NCBI GenBank assembly: GCA_963771005.1
Contig: CAVYRO010000008.1
Span: 1,302,001 to 1,366,000, forward strand
Length of the DNA: 64,000 nt
Direction: 5' to 3'
Source: DASQZK01 sp963771005
GTDB lineage: Bacteria > Bacteroidota > Bacteroidia > Bacteroidales > GCA-2748055
Part shown: piece by piece, positions 34,720-43,726 of the stretch
How positions within the stretch are numbered: the first letter of the stretch is position 1
Layout: each line of letters opens with the position of its first letter
Program-made: the position numbers and the translations under genes
Notes under the pieces: model-generated
Told to the model about the DNA's origin: nothing
Database searches by the model: none
What the model saw: the letters and a program-made list of their open reading frames with translations, nothing else

Positions 34720-34751
34720 TTTCATATTGTCCGAAGGATGTTTTAAATTTG
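34720..34751 (+). promoter_or_regulatory. Candidate promoter of the aldo/keto reductase gene
   Basis: TAAATTTG at 34744-34751 fully matches the -7 consensus; TTTC at 34720-34723 is an approximate -33 box with a 20-base spacer. It lies 62 bases before the ATG at 34814 and argues against the longer frame starting at 34727, which would run through the promoter. Confidence 0.45.
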
Positions 34752-34813
34752 GATATCAGTCATTTGCGTCAAATCATCCGGATCCTATTCTCTTAAACCT
34801 TAAATTCATTGTC

Positions 34814-35773
34814 ATGAAAAGAAGAGACTTTATCCGAACTTCGGCACTGGCTGTACCTATGGCCGGGTTATTCCCGTCCGGATTTACAGGTATGACCCGT
34901 CAAAAAATGCCTCTCAAACTTGAAAGGCGTTCTCTTGGTAAAACCGGCGAGAGATTATCCATCATCGGCTTCGGCGGGATTGTTGTCATGAATGCTTCGC
35001 CTGAAGAAGCCGACGACAGAGTACGGCAGGCCATTGACTATGGTGTGAATTATTTTGATGTCGCACCGACATACGGCGACGCGGAACTTAAACTGGGCCC
35101 CGCCCTCAAACCCTTCCGCAGAGATGTATTTCTTGCATGTAAGACACAGGAACGTAGCCGGGACGGGGCAAGAAAGGAACTGGAAGCATCGCTGGAAAGG
35201 CTTCAGACCGATCATTTGGACCTGTACCAGCATCATGCCGTCAGGGAAATGAAAGATGTGGACACGATATTCTCTCCCGGGGGTGCAATGGAAACCTTCA
35301 CACGGGCGCGGGATGAAGGTCTGGTCCGGTTTCTCGGCTTCTCTGCCCATTCTGTTGAAGCTGCAATGGCTCTCATGGACCGTTTTGATTTCGACACCAT
35401 TCTTTTCCCGGTCAATTTCGCTACCTGGTATGCCGGTAACTTTGGCCCCCAGGTCCTGGAAAAAGCCCGGCAGAAAAAAATGGGCATACTGGCTCTTAAA
35501 GCCATGGCCAGGCAACCCTGGCCGGAGAATGCGGAACGTACCAACAATAAAACGTGGTATGAACCCCTCAATACATCTGAGGAAGCAAACATGGGTTTGA
35601 GATTCACTCTTTCACATCCCGTCACGGCCGCCATCCCCCCGGGCCATGAATCTCTCTTCAGCATGGCACTAGGCCTGGCATCCCGGTTCAAGCCACTTAC
35701 GGAGAAAGAAGTAATGGAGATCAAAAAGAAAGGAATGGCCGGAAATCCCATCTTCAGTTACCCGGAAAGCTGA
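34814..35773 (+). CDS. Aldo/keto reductase with Tat-type leader
   Basis: A 319-residue protein when started at MKRRDFIRTSALAVPM (34814), which gives a twin-arginine leader; the frame extends 29 codons upstream, but that part lies over the promoter. The (beta/alpha)8 barrel has the aldo/keto reductase tetrad: Asp and Tyr in NYFDVAPTYGDAE, Lys in LACKTQER and His in LYQHHAV. The family reduces carbonyls with NADPH or NADH. Export by Tat suggests a periplasmic enzyme. It is monocistronic by its surroundings, and the substrate is not known. Confidence 0.88.
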   Translation: MKRRDFIRTSALAVPMAGLFPSGFTGMTRQKMPLKLERRSLGKTGERLSIIGFGGIVVMNASPEEADDRVRQAIDYGVNYFDVAPTYGDAELKLGPALKPFRRDVFLACKTQERSRDGARKELEASLERLQTDHLDLYQHHAVREMKDVDTIFSPGGAMETFTRARDEGLVRFLGFSAHSVEAAMALMDRFDFDTILFPVNFATWYAGNFGPQVLEKARQKKMGILALKAMARQPWPENAERTNNKTWYEPLNTSEEANMGLRFTLSHPVTAAIPPGHESLFSMALGLASRFKPLTEKEVMEIKKKGMAGNPIFSYPES

Positions 35774-35782
35774 GAGGAAACA

Positions 35783-36430
35783 TCAAAAGTGAATACCGGT
35801 CTTTCTTGCATAAAATGCCTCGGCGTACCGGGATGCCGATTCCATACCCCGGATCCTGGGCAGCGCACTGAATGTCCCGGGGTCGAACCAATGTTTGGAG
35901 GATTGGGAGGTATATGCCCTGAATAAGTAATCGATCTTTTCTTTGAGGATATCTTCTTCGATACCCACGAAAGCATTGGGTACGCCAAGGTCACCGTCCC
36001 ACTTGGGTATTTCATATTCAAGAATGAGGTGGTCCCTGAAGGTATTCCAGGTAAGTTCACTGATCAGCCGGTGATCCTGGTGACGGTCATCCCTGTAATG
36101 GGTGAAGATAAGGGCGGGAACATTCCCCGACTTCATCTCTTCGAACCTCTCTTTTACTTCCGTTGCCCGGAAGGGAAGAAACCCGTCGCGGAAATCATGG
36201 ATGATGATTTCTTTTTCAGAAACACCTTCGAGGAAGAAACCGGCACAGGCAAGAGCTTCCTGTTTTCTTCTCTCGTTTGACGTAAAAATGACCCATTTCA
36301 CACTTTTCAATTTTCCGGCTCTCTTCAGCGTGAGCAATGTTCCTCCGCAACCGATCTCGATATCGTCACAATGCGCACCAAGGCAGAGTACATCGAAGCC
36401 GCCTTGTTTATCCGGCGTCAGGTTTATCAT
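35783..36430 (-). CDS. PIG-L/LmbE-family deacetylase
   Basis: A 215-residue zinc-dependent N-deacetylase of the PIG-L family. The signature is GAHCDDIEIGCGGTLL, with Cys where Pro is usual, and the second metal site is THYRDDRHQDH. Such enzymes remove acetyl groups from N-acetylated sugars or related small molecules. It overlaps the stop of the nucleotidyltransferase gene by 4 bases and is the last gene of a three-gene minus-strand operon with a C-methyltransferase. This suggests a role in making a modified surface sugar. Confidence 0.88.
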   Translation of the reverse strand: MINLTPDKQGGFDVLCLGAHCDDIEIGCGGTLLTLKRAGKLKSVKWVIFTSNERRKQEALACAGFFLEGVSEKEIIIHDFRDGFLPFRATEVKERFEEMKSGNVPALIFTHYRDDRHQDHRLISELTWNTFRDHLILEYEIPKWDGDLGVPNAFVGIEEDILKEKIDYLFRAYTSQSSKHWFDPGTFSALPRIRGMESASRYAEAFYARKTGIHF

Positions 36431-37221
36431 AGGTTATTATTTGGTTTTTTCCATACCTCCCAGTATGTTTTCCCTTTCTGATATAGTTCATCGAGATTTT
36501 GTTTTTCCTTATAGGTATCCATACTTGCCCAGAACCCGTCGTACGGATAGGACATCAACCTGTGTTCATTGATTAGCCGGTCAAAAGGCTCATTGACGAG
36601 CTCTTCACCCTCATGAATATAATTAAAAAATTCAGGCCTGATGATAAAATACCCGGCATTAACGTATAATCCGCTTTCCCCGATATGGTTTATGCTCCGT
36701 ACAAATCCTTTATTGTCGAGCTTCACGATATGGAAACTCTGGGTGGGCTGGTATACCATGAAAGAGGCAACCATATCCTGCTTTTTATTGAAGTCTGCGA
36801 TCATCCGGTTGAGATCAAGGTCGGTCAGCCCGTCGGCATAATTCGCCAGGAACATTTCATCGTCGCCGAGAAAATCTTTCACCTTCAGGAGTCTTTGGCC
36901 GATGTTTGAGTTAATGCCTGTATCGACGAAGGTGATCTCCCAGTCATTGATATCCGAATGAAGGAGCTTTATCTTTCTTCCTCCTTTTTGAAGAACAAAA
37001 TCGTTTGATACGTACTCGTGGTAATTTACAAAATAATCCTTTATGACATCGGCTTTGTAGCCCAGGCAGAGGATAAACTGATTGTGTCCGAAATGGGCAT
37101 AATATTTCATAATATTCCAGAGAACGGGACGGTAACCGATGGGAACCATAGGTTTGGGAATGATATCGGAATATTCTCTAAGTCTCATTCCCATTCCTCC
37201 ACAAAAAAGCACAACTTTCAT
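36427..37221 (-). CDS. Glucose-1-phosphate cytidylyltransferase-like nucleotidyltransferase
   Basis: A 264-residue sugar nucleotidyltransferase with VVLFCGGMGMRL (GGxGxR nucleotide loop), IIPKPMVPIGYRPVLWNIM, YADGLTDLDLN and GFWASMDTYKEKQNLDELY. The last motif and the length fit the RfbF type, which makes CDP-glucose, the first step to CDP-linked deoxysugars. The expected next enzyme, a CDP-glucose 4,6-dehydratase, is not in this window, so the nucleotide is inferred from family only. It lies 16 bases after the methyltransferase gene and overlaps the PIG-L gene. Confidence 0.85.
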   Translation of the reverse strand: MKVVLFCGGMGMRLREYSDIIPKPMVPIGYRPVLWNIMKYYAHFGHNQFILCLGYKADVIKDYFVNYHEYVSNDFVLQKGGRKIKLLHSDINDWEITFVDTGINSNIGQRLLKVKDFLGDDEMFLANYADGLTDLDLNRMIADFNKKQDMVASFMVYQPTQSFHIVKLDNKGFVRSINHIGESGLYVNAGYFIIRPEFFNYIHEGEELVNEPFDRLINEHRLMSYPYDGFWASMDTYKEKQNLDELYQKGKTYWEVWKKPNNNL

Positions 37222-37237
37222 ATTCGTGGAATTTTTA

Positions 37238-38488
37238 TCAGATGACTGTTAACCCGGGGATTGGTATTATAAATTTAGCCCCCCATTCCCGGGCATAGTC
37301 CAATTGATGGCAAATTTCTTCCTTTAGGTTCCAGGGCAGGATAAAAATATAATCCGGCCGTGTCTCCCGGAGTTTATCCGGATGATAAACAGGGATCAGC
37401 GTTCCCGGAAGAAAGTGATTTTGTTTTACAGGATTTCTGTCAACGGTATAATCGATAAAATCGGTCCGTACCCCGCAGAAATTCAGCAGTGTATTTCCCT
37501 TTCCCGGCGCTCCGTACCCGGCGATCGATTTTCCCTCTCTCTTAACACCGATCAAAAATTCAAGGATAGCCCGTTTGGTTTCCCTGACTCTTTCCCCGAA
37601 TCCTGCATAATAATTCATATCCCTGAAACCAAGTTTTATTTCCCTTTCCTTTAATTCCTTTGCCCTTTCGGTTACCTGATAAGATTTATCTTCTGCATGC
37701 TTTCCGAAGATCCTCAGTGAGCCCCCGTGGGTGGGCAGTTCTTCCACGTCCCATAGCTGAAGGCCATGCGCCTCAAAGATCTCCGACACCGTCATAAAAG
37801 AAAGATAGGAAAAATGCTCATGGTATATCGTATCGAACTGGTTTTGTTCGATCAGCCGCTGAAGATGGGGAAACTCCATGGTGATCACTCCGCCCGGCTT
37901 CAGGAAGAGCTTCATCCCTTCAACAAAATCATTGATATCGGGAACATGGGCAAGTACATTGTTTCCCAACAGCAGGTCAGGTTGGCCGTACTTCTCCCGC
38001 AACCAGAGGGCAGCTTCACGGTTGAAAAAAACGACTTCAGTAGGTATCTTTTTCTCGTTTATGGCGAAGGAAGCAATATTTTTTGATGGCTCAATCCCTA
38101 TCACGGGTATATTTTTCCCGATGAAGTATTGCAGCAGGTATCCATCATTGCTTGCTATCTCTGCAACAAGGCTTTTCTGACCAAGGTGGAATTTTTCTGT
38201 AACATCATCGGTATATTTCTTTGCATGCGCGAGCCAGCTGTCCGAAAATGATGAAAAATACGCATATTCATTATATATCTCTGAAGGAGAGACCAGTTCG
38301 GGGACCTGTACGAGGAAACACCGGTTACAGATATAAACGTGAAGAGGATAATGAGGTTCCATTAGACCGAGATCACCTTTGCTTACATAGCTCTCGCATA
38401 AAGGTTGCATACCCAGGTCAATGAAGGTGTCCTTAAGTTTCGATTGACAGAAGCGGCACTTGGGTTGTGGTTCGTAGGTCTCAGACAT
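37238..38488 (-). CDS. Sugar C-methyltransferase (TylCIII/NovU-like)
   Basis: A 416-residue S-adenosylmethionine-dependent methyltransferase of the nucleotide-sugar C-methyltransferase type. The N-terminal zinc-binding part has CRFCQSKL and ICNRCFLVQ. The SAM-binding part has VAEIASNDGYLL and LLGNNVLAHVPDINDFVEG, with the family's TIYHEHFSYLS. The C-terminal Rossmann-like domain has IAGYGAPGKGNTLLN. These enzymes add a methyl group to a keto-deoxysugar nucleotide to make branched sugars. It is the first gene of the operon with a cytidylyltransferase and a deacetylase. Confidence 0.88.
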   Translation of the reverse strand: MSETYEPQPKCRFCQSKLKDTFIDLGMQPLCESYVSKGDLGLMEPHYPLHVYICNRCFLVQVPELVSPSEIYNEYAYFSSFSDSWLAHAKKYTDDVTEKFHLGQKSLVAEIASNDGYLLQYFIGKNIPVIGIEPSKNIASFAINEKKIPTEVVFFNREAALWLREKYGQPDLLLGNNVLAHVPDINDFVEGMKLFLKPGGVITMEFPHLQRLIEQNQFDTIYHEHFSYLSFMTVSEIFEAHGLQLWDVEELPTHGGSLRIFGKHAEDKSYQVTERAKELKEREIKLGFRDMNYYAGFGERVRETKRAILEFLIGVKREGKSIAGYGAPGKGNTLLNFCGVRTDFIDYTVDRNPVKQNHFLPGTLIPVYHPDKLRETRPDYIFILPWNLKEEICHQLDYAREWGAKFIIPIPGLTVI

Positions 38489-38566
38489 TTCGTTTAAGAA
38501 ATGAAAATCTTCAAATAAACACCTGAGAAGGAATTCCGTTCAAAAACAATCCCGGAAATGTAATTT

Positions 38567-38854
38567 TCAGCTATTCTTCTGTGGTTTCCGCCTTGATTTT
38601 TCCTTGAAATTCTCAAAATCCTCGTTAAGCACCTGGAGTTTTCTCTCCAGGTCATTCTTATTGGCTGTTAGTCTGACGATCGAGGCATTCAGATTTTCCA
38701 TCTCCTTAAGAAGCTTATCTATTTTCCGGGTATAGACAGAACGGTAATAGAAAAACGAAGTAAGATACCCGATGATTGCAGCAACCACCAGCATGGCTAT
38801 GATCTCTAAGGCAGCCATAGTTCCCGTTTGAGCTTGAAGAATGATAGGTTCCAT
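38567..38854 (-). CDS. Small membrane-anchored coiled-coil protein
   Basis: 95 residues: a short N-terminus, one membrane segment (about 15-38; IIAMLVVAAIIGYLTSFFYY), then a charged coiled-coil (about 42-88; KIDKLLKEMENLNASIVRL). It starts 7 bases after the OmpA-type gene ends, so the two are almost surely made together. I do not recognise a named family. A structural or scaffold role beside the OmpA-type protein is only inference. Confidence 0.75.
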   Translation of the reverse strand: MEPIILQAQTGTMAALEIIAMLVVAAIIGYLTSFFYYRSVYTRKIDKLLKEMENLNASIVRLTANKNDLERKLQVLNEDFENFKEKSRRKPQKNS

Positions 38855-38861
38855 ACTATTT

Positions 38862-39383
38862 TTATTTATTTAATGACACTTCTGCTCTCCTGTTTTTTGC
38901 ACGACCCTGCTCAGTGGTATTATCAGCCACAGGATTTTTCTCTCCCATGCTGGAAATTACCAGCCGTTCAGGGGCTAGACCCCTGGCAGTAAAAAAGTCC
39001 CGGACCGCCATGGCCCGCTTTTTTCCCAGAGCCATGTTATAAGCATCCGATCCGGTTGCATCGGTATAGCCCGTGATGAAAATACTGGCGCCGGGATTTT
39101 TTTCCAACCAGGCTTTAAACTGGTCGCATTTTGTTACCAGATCAGGATCTGCTTTGAAAGAGGCTTGATCCAAGTTGAAATTAATCGACAGGTTAGCGGG
39201 CGCCGGGACCACAGGGGATATGTCGGCGGCTGCCAGACCGGCATCGCCGGGAGGCTCCTGTACAGAAATGATCTCCATTTCTGTACCTTCAGAACACAAC
39301 CCTTTCACCCGGCATACGTAATACCAGCTTGAAAGGCTTGTCCAGATCAGAAAAATGATGAGTCCGGAAATAAGTATTCTCAT
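38862..39383 (-). CDS. OmpA-family peptidoglycan-binding protein with N-terminal membrane anchor
   Basis: 173 residues: one N-terminal membrane segment (about 3-25; LISGLIIFLIWTSLSSWYY) rather than a beta-barrel or lipobox, a linker, and an OmpA C-terminal domain (about 68-173; ASIFITGYTDATGSDAYN, KKRAMAVRDFFTARG, KNRRAEVSL). The domain binds diaminopimelate peptidoglycan in the periplasm. Inner-membrane anchoring recalls motor or division scaffold proteins more than OmpA porins. It is co-transcribed with the small coiled-coil gene. Confidence 0.87.
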   Translation of the reverse strand: MRILISGLIIFLIWTSLSSWYYVCRVKGLCSEGTEMEIISVQEPPGDAGLAAADISPVVPAPANLSINFNLDQASFKADPDLVTKCDQFKAWLEKNPGASIFITGYTDATGSDAYNMALGKKRAMAVRDFFTARGLAPERLVISSMGEKNPVADNTTEQGRAKNRRAEVSLNK

Positions 39384-39484
39384 GGTTTTGGATTTATAAA
39401 TTCGGTAAAGGCAAGTTAAAATATAAATCCATGGAAAACACTATGATAGAACAACTTTATCAACATGTTTTCTAAATAAATTTA

Positions 39485-39516
39485 TTTGATTATGAATTTG
39501 AAATCTTCTAACTTGT
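39485..39516 (+). promoter_or_regulatory. Candidate promoter of the YkgJ-type gene
   Basis: TTTG at 39485-39488, a 20-base spacer, then TAACTTGT at 39509-39516, two bases off TAnnTTTG. It lies 20 bases before the ATG at 39537. Confidence 0.4.
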
Positions 39517-39536
39517 AATCCAGATCAATACTGAAT

Positions 39537-40286
39537 ATGACAGCGACTTATGATAAAATTGACGGTATCTTTTATTCCGACGGCTACAGGCTCGCTGAAA
39601 GTCTGCTTAGCCGGCATTGCAATGAGGAAAGCCTGGATGAATTAAATCTAGGCATCTATCATGCTATGGATTCGCTCATCGATACTCTCTCCTCCAGGGT
39701 TTGTCTGGAAGGCCAACCTATCCATTGCGGCAAGGGATGCCATTGGTGTTGCTCAAAACAAATTTTCTCAAATCCCTGGGAGGTGATCCATTTGAGCAGG
39801 TATATCTGGGAAAACTTTCCGGAAAAGAAAGTACAGGAAATTATAGTGGAGTTACGCAATAAGAATGAGATAACCGCCGGTCTAAATCTGGAAGAACAAC
39901 TTTCCCTTATACATTTCTGTGCGTTGCTGCGTGAAAGGATCTGCGATGCATACAAGGCCAGGCCAATGGCCTGCAGGATCTACCTTTCCATGGATCTGAA
40001 TTCATGCATAAAAGAATACAATGACCCGGCAAACCCGGAAATCTTTGCCAGCCTTCTCGAATTCCCGCTGCATGCCGGGAGAATGATGAATGAGGGTGTG
40101 GCAGGCTGGCTCCGGGAAAAAGGACTTCAAACGAGGGAATTCACTCTAGAGTCGGGCTTGCTGATGGTACTTGAACAACCTGAAGTAGCCGGCAAATGGC
40201 TTTCCGGAGAAAAGGTATTCCCCGTTCAGGAATATAATGAAACGGAACTGCAAGTTCTTAACTCCTATTTGCTGAAGGACAAATAG
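39537..40286 (+). CDS. YkgJ-family cysteine-cluster protein
   Basis: A 249-residue protein with the cysteine pattern of the YkgJ (zinc/iron-chelating) family: HCGKGCHWCCSKQ at about residue 63, a Cys in LIHFCALLRERICDAY, RPMACRIY and NSCIKEY. The cysteines probably bind a metal or iron-sulfur cluster; the cellular role of the family is not well defined. It is single on the plus strand, converging on the trp operon, with no gene partner to guide a function. Confidence 0.8.
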   Translation: MTATYDKIDGIFYSDGYRLAESLLSRHCNEESLDELNLGIYHAMDSLIDTLSSRVCLEGQPIHCGKGCHWCCSKQIFSNPWEVIHLSRYIWENFPEKKVQEIIVELRNKNEITAGLNLEEQLSLIHFCALLRERICDAYKARPMACRIYLSMDLNSCIKEYNDPANPEIFASLLEFPLHAGRMMNEGVAGWLREKGLQTREFTLESGLLMVLEQPEVAGKWLSGEKVFPVQEYNETELQVLNSYLLKDK

Positions 40287-40334
40287 CAGAGATAATTCAC
40301 GGCAACTTTATCTTTGTCATGATCGGTGAGAAGT

Positions 40335-41105
40335 TTACCGTATGGCCCTTATAAATGCCTCCACCTTCTCTTCTATACTGCCTCCCGAATCGATTGCTTT
40401 TATAAAGGCACTGCCAATAATCGCCCCCGAAGCATAATTGCAGGCAGTATTGAACGTTTCCCGGTTTGCTATTCCGAATCCGATCAGGCATGGTGAAGAA
40501 AGAACCATACCTTTCATTCTTTCAAAATAGGTCACCTGGCTCTCGCTGAAATTATCCCGTGAACCCGTGGTCGAGAAAGAAGAAACCATATAGATGAATC
40601 CGGTGGTAAGGCCATCGATCTCACGGATCCGGGCCTCCGGGGTCTGTGGGGTGACCAGTAGAATATTTGCCAGTCCGTGCCCGGTGAAAAGACGGCGGTA
40701 CTCGTCCCGGTAATACTCCATAGGCAGATCGGGTATTATAACCCCGTCAATACCGGACTCATTGCATTTCCCGAGGAATTTCTCCAGTCCCATCTGGTAA
40801 ACCGGGTTGAGATAACCCATCAGGAGAAGCGGGATCCTCGTTTTGAGCCGGATGGATTTAAGTTGTTCAAAAAGTACATTTAAAGACATGCCATTCTGCA
40901 GCGCCCGCCGGCTGCTGTCCTGGATAATGGTGCCGTCGGCCACAGGGTCTGAAAAGGGCATGCCTATCTCTACCATATCTGCCCCTGATCCCTGCAGAGC
41001 GCAAATGATGCGGGTCGTATCATCCAGTTCGGGAAACCCGGCGGTAAGATATATGGAAAGAATGTTTTTATTTTTCCTTGAAAAAAGTTCTTCGATCCTG
41101 TTCAT
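40335..41105 (-). CDS. trpA: Tryptophan synthase alpha subunit
   Basis: A 256-residue TrpA with the catalytic Glu in MVEIGMPFSDPVADG, Asp in GVIIPDLPMEYY, and the phosphate-binding LIGFGIANRETF. It cleaves indole-3-glycerol phosphate and passes indole to TrpB. It is the last gene of the operon and begins 3 bases after trpB ends. Confidence 0.97.
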   Translation of the reverse strand: MNRIEELFSRKNKNILSIYLTAGFPELDDTTRIICALQGSGADMVEIGMPFSDPVADGTIIQDSSRRALQNGMSLNVLFEQLKSIRLKTRIPLLLMGYLNPVYQMGLEKFLGKCNESGIDGVIIPDLPMEYYRDEYRRLFTGHGLANILLVTPQTPEARIREIDGLTTGFIYMVSSFSTTGSRDNFSESQVTYFERMKGMVLSSPCLIGFGIANRETFNTACNYASGAIIGSAFIKAIDSGGSIEEKVEAFIRAIR

Positions 41106-41108
41106 GGG

Positions 41109-42299
41109 TTATAATTTCTGTTTGAGTAAATCAATATACGCGCTCATATCTTTGTCACCCCGGCCGGATATGCAAACGACTACGGTTTCATCCTTTCGGA
41201 ATCTTATATCGTTCAGGGCTGCCAGTGCATGAGCACTCTCCAGCGCAGGGATAATGCCTTCCCTCCTTGTAAGGAGCCAGGCTGCCTCCAGGGCTTCTTC
41301 ATCCGTCACATTTACATAAGTTGCCTTACCGGTACGTGCAAGCCAGGAATGCATAGGACCCACCCCCGGGTAATCAAGCCCTGCCGAAATAGAATAAGGT
41401 TCCGTGATCTGGCCGTCGTCATCCTGCATCAACAATGTTTTGCTCCCGTGAAGGATGCCGGTCCTGCCTTCGGCGATGGTAGCCGCTGTCATACCTGAAC
41501 CCACACCTTTGCCTGCCGCTTCCACCCCGATAAGCCGGCAATCCGGGTGATCGATATAATGGTAAAAAATTCCCGCCGCATTACTTCCGCCGCCGACGCA
41601 TGCAAGGATGGCCGAGGGATGATCCTTCCCTGTCTGCTCCTGCAACTGAAACTTAAGTTCCTCACTGATCACCGATTGGAACCAGGCGACCATATCGGGA
41701 TACGGATGGGGACCTACAACTGATCCGATGAGGTAATACGTGGCTTCAGGATTCCTGATCCAGTCGCGCATTGCTTCATTGGTAGCGTCCTTAAGGGTCA
41801 TGTTGCCGCTTTGTACGGGAACAACCCGCGCACCCAGCATCTCCATCCGCCTTACATTGGGCTCCTGCCGCTGCATATCGACCTGTCCCATATAAACAAC
41901 GCATTCCAGCCCGAGCAATGCGCACACAGTGGCTGTGGCCACCCCGTGCTGCCCGGCTCCCGTCTCGGCAATGATCCTCGTTTTTCCCATATGCCGGGCG
42001 AGCAGGATCTGCCCGATCGTATTGTTTATCTTATGTGAACCTGTATGATTCAGATCTTCCCGTTTCAGGTAGATCTTCGTATGGTAATACTCACTGAGCC
42101 GCCCTGCAAATGTAAGCGGGGAAGGCCTGCCGGCATAATTCTTCAGCAGTGAAAAAAACTGATCCCTGAAGTCTTCCGAAGTGATGATATCAAAATAGGA
42201 TTTTCGAAGCTCCTCCACATTGTGCCTGAGCATTTCAGGGATGTAACTCCCCCCGAATTCCCCGAAAAAGCCGGTTTCACCGGCGAGAAATGTTTTCAT
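41109..42299 (-). CDS. trpB: Tryptophan synthase beta subunit
   Basis: A 396-residue TrpB with the N-terminal GEFGGSYIPEML, the PLP lysine in LNHTGSHKINN, AETGAGQHGVATA, and the phosphate loop CVGGGSNAAGIF. It joins indole to serine to give tryptophan. It overlaps trpF by 4 bases and precedes trpA by 3. Confidence 0.98.
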   Translation of the reverse strand: MKTFLAGETGFFGEFGGSYIPEMLRHNVEELRKSYFDIITSEDFRDQFFSLLKNYAGRPSPLTFAGRLSEYYHTKIYLKREDLNHTGSHKINNTIGQILLARHMGKTRIIAETGAGQHGVATATVCALLGLECVVYMGQVDMQRQEPNVRRMEMLGARVVPVQSGNMTLKDATNEAMRDWIRNPEATYYLIGSVVGPHPYPDMVAWFQSVISEELKFQLQEQTGKDHPSAILACVGGGSNAAGIFYHYIDHPDCRLIGVEAAGKGVGSGMTAATIAEGRTGILHGSKTLLMQDDDGQITEPYSISAGLDYPGVGPMHSWLARTGKATYVNVTDEEALEAAWLLTRREGIIPALESAHALAALNDIRFRKDETVVVCISGRGDKDMSAYIDLLKQKL

Positions 42300-42931
42300 C
42301 TGTCTTCTGTTCGTTTTAATTTTTTAATGAATGTTTCCAGCCTGGCCGTATCCTTTTTACCCGGTTCATATTCGAACCTGCTGTTCAGGTCCACCCCTGC
42401 CAGGGAGGGATGATCCATCGAAAGGATCTCCTCCGCATCTCCCGGACCTATGCCACCGCTCAGAAAAAAAGGCTGTCTTTCTTTGTATGAATCCAGGATT
42501 TTCCAGTTAAACCGCTTCCCGCTGCCGCCATATTTTTCCGTCCTGGCATCGAAAAGAAAATATTTTGTGAACGGAATGTAAGGTAAAGTCTGGCGGAATT
42601 CAAAACCCTCATCCAGCCTGAAAACTTTTATCACGGGTATTCCCGAATGGCTAAGGCTCGCACAGAAAGAGGGAGTTTCATCGCCGTGCAGCTGGACAAG
42701 GTCCAGGTTAAATCGCCTGAATGTCCCTTCAACTTCATCAATCCCGGCATTTACAAACACCCCTGTCTTTACCGGGTGAACGGGCAACCCGGAAAGATCT
42801 TCAGGTTTCAATGTTCCGCCTGCATACCTTGATGATCCGGGGTAAAATATAAAGCCGAGAAGATCCGGCCCGAGGGCAGCAACCTCGTGTATATTTTCCT
42901 TTTCACGGAGTCCGCATACTTTGATCTTCAT
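42296..42931 (-). CDS. trpF: Phosphoribosylanthranilate isomerase
   Basis: A 211-residue TrpF with the catalytic Cys in IKVCGLREKENI, GFIFYPGSSRY, LVQLHGDETPSF and DLNSRFEYEPGKKD. It catalyses the Amadori rearrangement before IGPS. It overlaps trpC and trpB by 4 bases each, so the three are translationally coupled. TrpF and TrpC are separate proteins here, not fused as in enterobacteria. Confidence 0.96.
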   Translation of the reverse strand: MKIKVCGLREKENIHEVAALGPDLLGFIFYPGSSRYAGGTLKPEDLSGLPVHPVKTGVFVNAGIDEVEGTFRRFNLDLVQLHGDETPSFCASLSHSGIPVIKVFRLDEGFEFRQTLPYIPFTKYFLFDARTEKYGGSGKRFNWKILDSYKERQPFFLSGGIGPGDAEEILSMDHPSLAGVDLNSRFEYEPGKKDTARLETFIKKLKRTEDR

Positions 42932-43725
42932 CGGTCCGGGATTTTTTTATTCTGGATATCATGGATAAAATTGAAAGCCATACCGCCCGGATCACTGCTT
43001 CGCATGAAGGTCTCGCCTATCAGGAAGGCATCGAATCCCGCATCAGCGAGTTCGAATATCTTCTGCGGCTCGCCGATGCCGCTCTCGGAAACCCGGAGAC
43101 AGCCGTCCGGGATCAGGGGAGCCAGTTTCACCGATATGCCTGTATTGACCTCAAAGGTCTCAAGATTGCGGTTGTTTACACCTACAATGGATATAGTTTG
43201 CGGGCATTTCTCCAGTTCAACTTCATTATGGATCTCAAAAAGAACATCGAGGCCGAGTGAAAATGCCATCCCGGCGAGCTTCTCAAGATCCCTCTTTTCC
43301 AATGCTGCCGCGATCAGGAGTATTGCGGAGGCGCCAGCACTCCGGGCTTCAACAACCTGGTATTCATCGATGATAAAATCCTTCCTGAGCAAAGGCAGGG
43401 AACAACTGCGGAAAGCCGTGGAGAGATCATCAAGGCTGCCGTCGAAATAACCGTCTGTCAAAACGGATACCGCTGCAGCGCCGGCTTTTTCATATCCGGG
43501 GATCACGATCTCCGGTCTTGCCCCTTCATTTATAAAACCCCTGGAGGGCGATTTTCTTTTAAATTCTGCGATCACCGAGGGACCCGGTTTCCTGAGTGCC
43601 TCCCTGAAAGAAGGCCTTTCCGCCCTGAAAAGGGGGCCTTTTTCCAGTTCACTCACCGGGATGCTGCTTTTTGCCAGATCAACCCGGATCCTTTTGTCTG
43701 CAATTATCTTTCCGAGTATACTCAT
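42928..43725 (-). CDS. trpC: Indole-3-glycerol phosphate synthase
   Basis: A 265-residue TrpC with IAEFKRKSPSRGFIN (catalytic Glu and Lys), LRKDFIIDEYQV, IVGVNNRNLETFEV and SESGIGEPQKI. It closes the indole ring by decarboxylation. It begins one base after trpD ends and overlaps trpF. Confidence 0.97.
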   Translation of the reverse strand: MSILGKIIADKRIRVDLAKSSIPVSELEKGPLFRAERPSFREALRKPGPSVIAEFKRKSPSRGFINEGARPEIVIPGYEKAGAAAVSVLTDGYFDGSLDDLSTAFRSCSLPLLRKDFIIDEYQVVEARSAGASAILLIAAALEKRDLEKLAGMAFSLGLDVLFEIHNEVELEKCPQTISIVGVNNRNLETFEVNTGISVKLAPLIPDGCLRVSESGIGEPQKIFELADAGFDAFLIGETFMRSSDPGGMAFNFIHDIQNKKIPDR

Positions 43726-43726
43726 A

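Noticed and set aside
34727..34813. Longer aldo/keto reductase starting at 34727.
   Set aside because: The extension runs through a consensus -7 box and would bury the twin-arginine leader beginning MKRRDFIRT.
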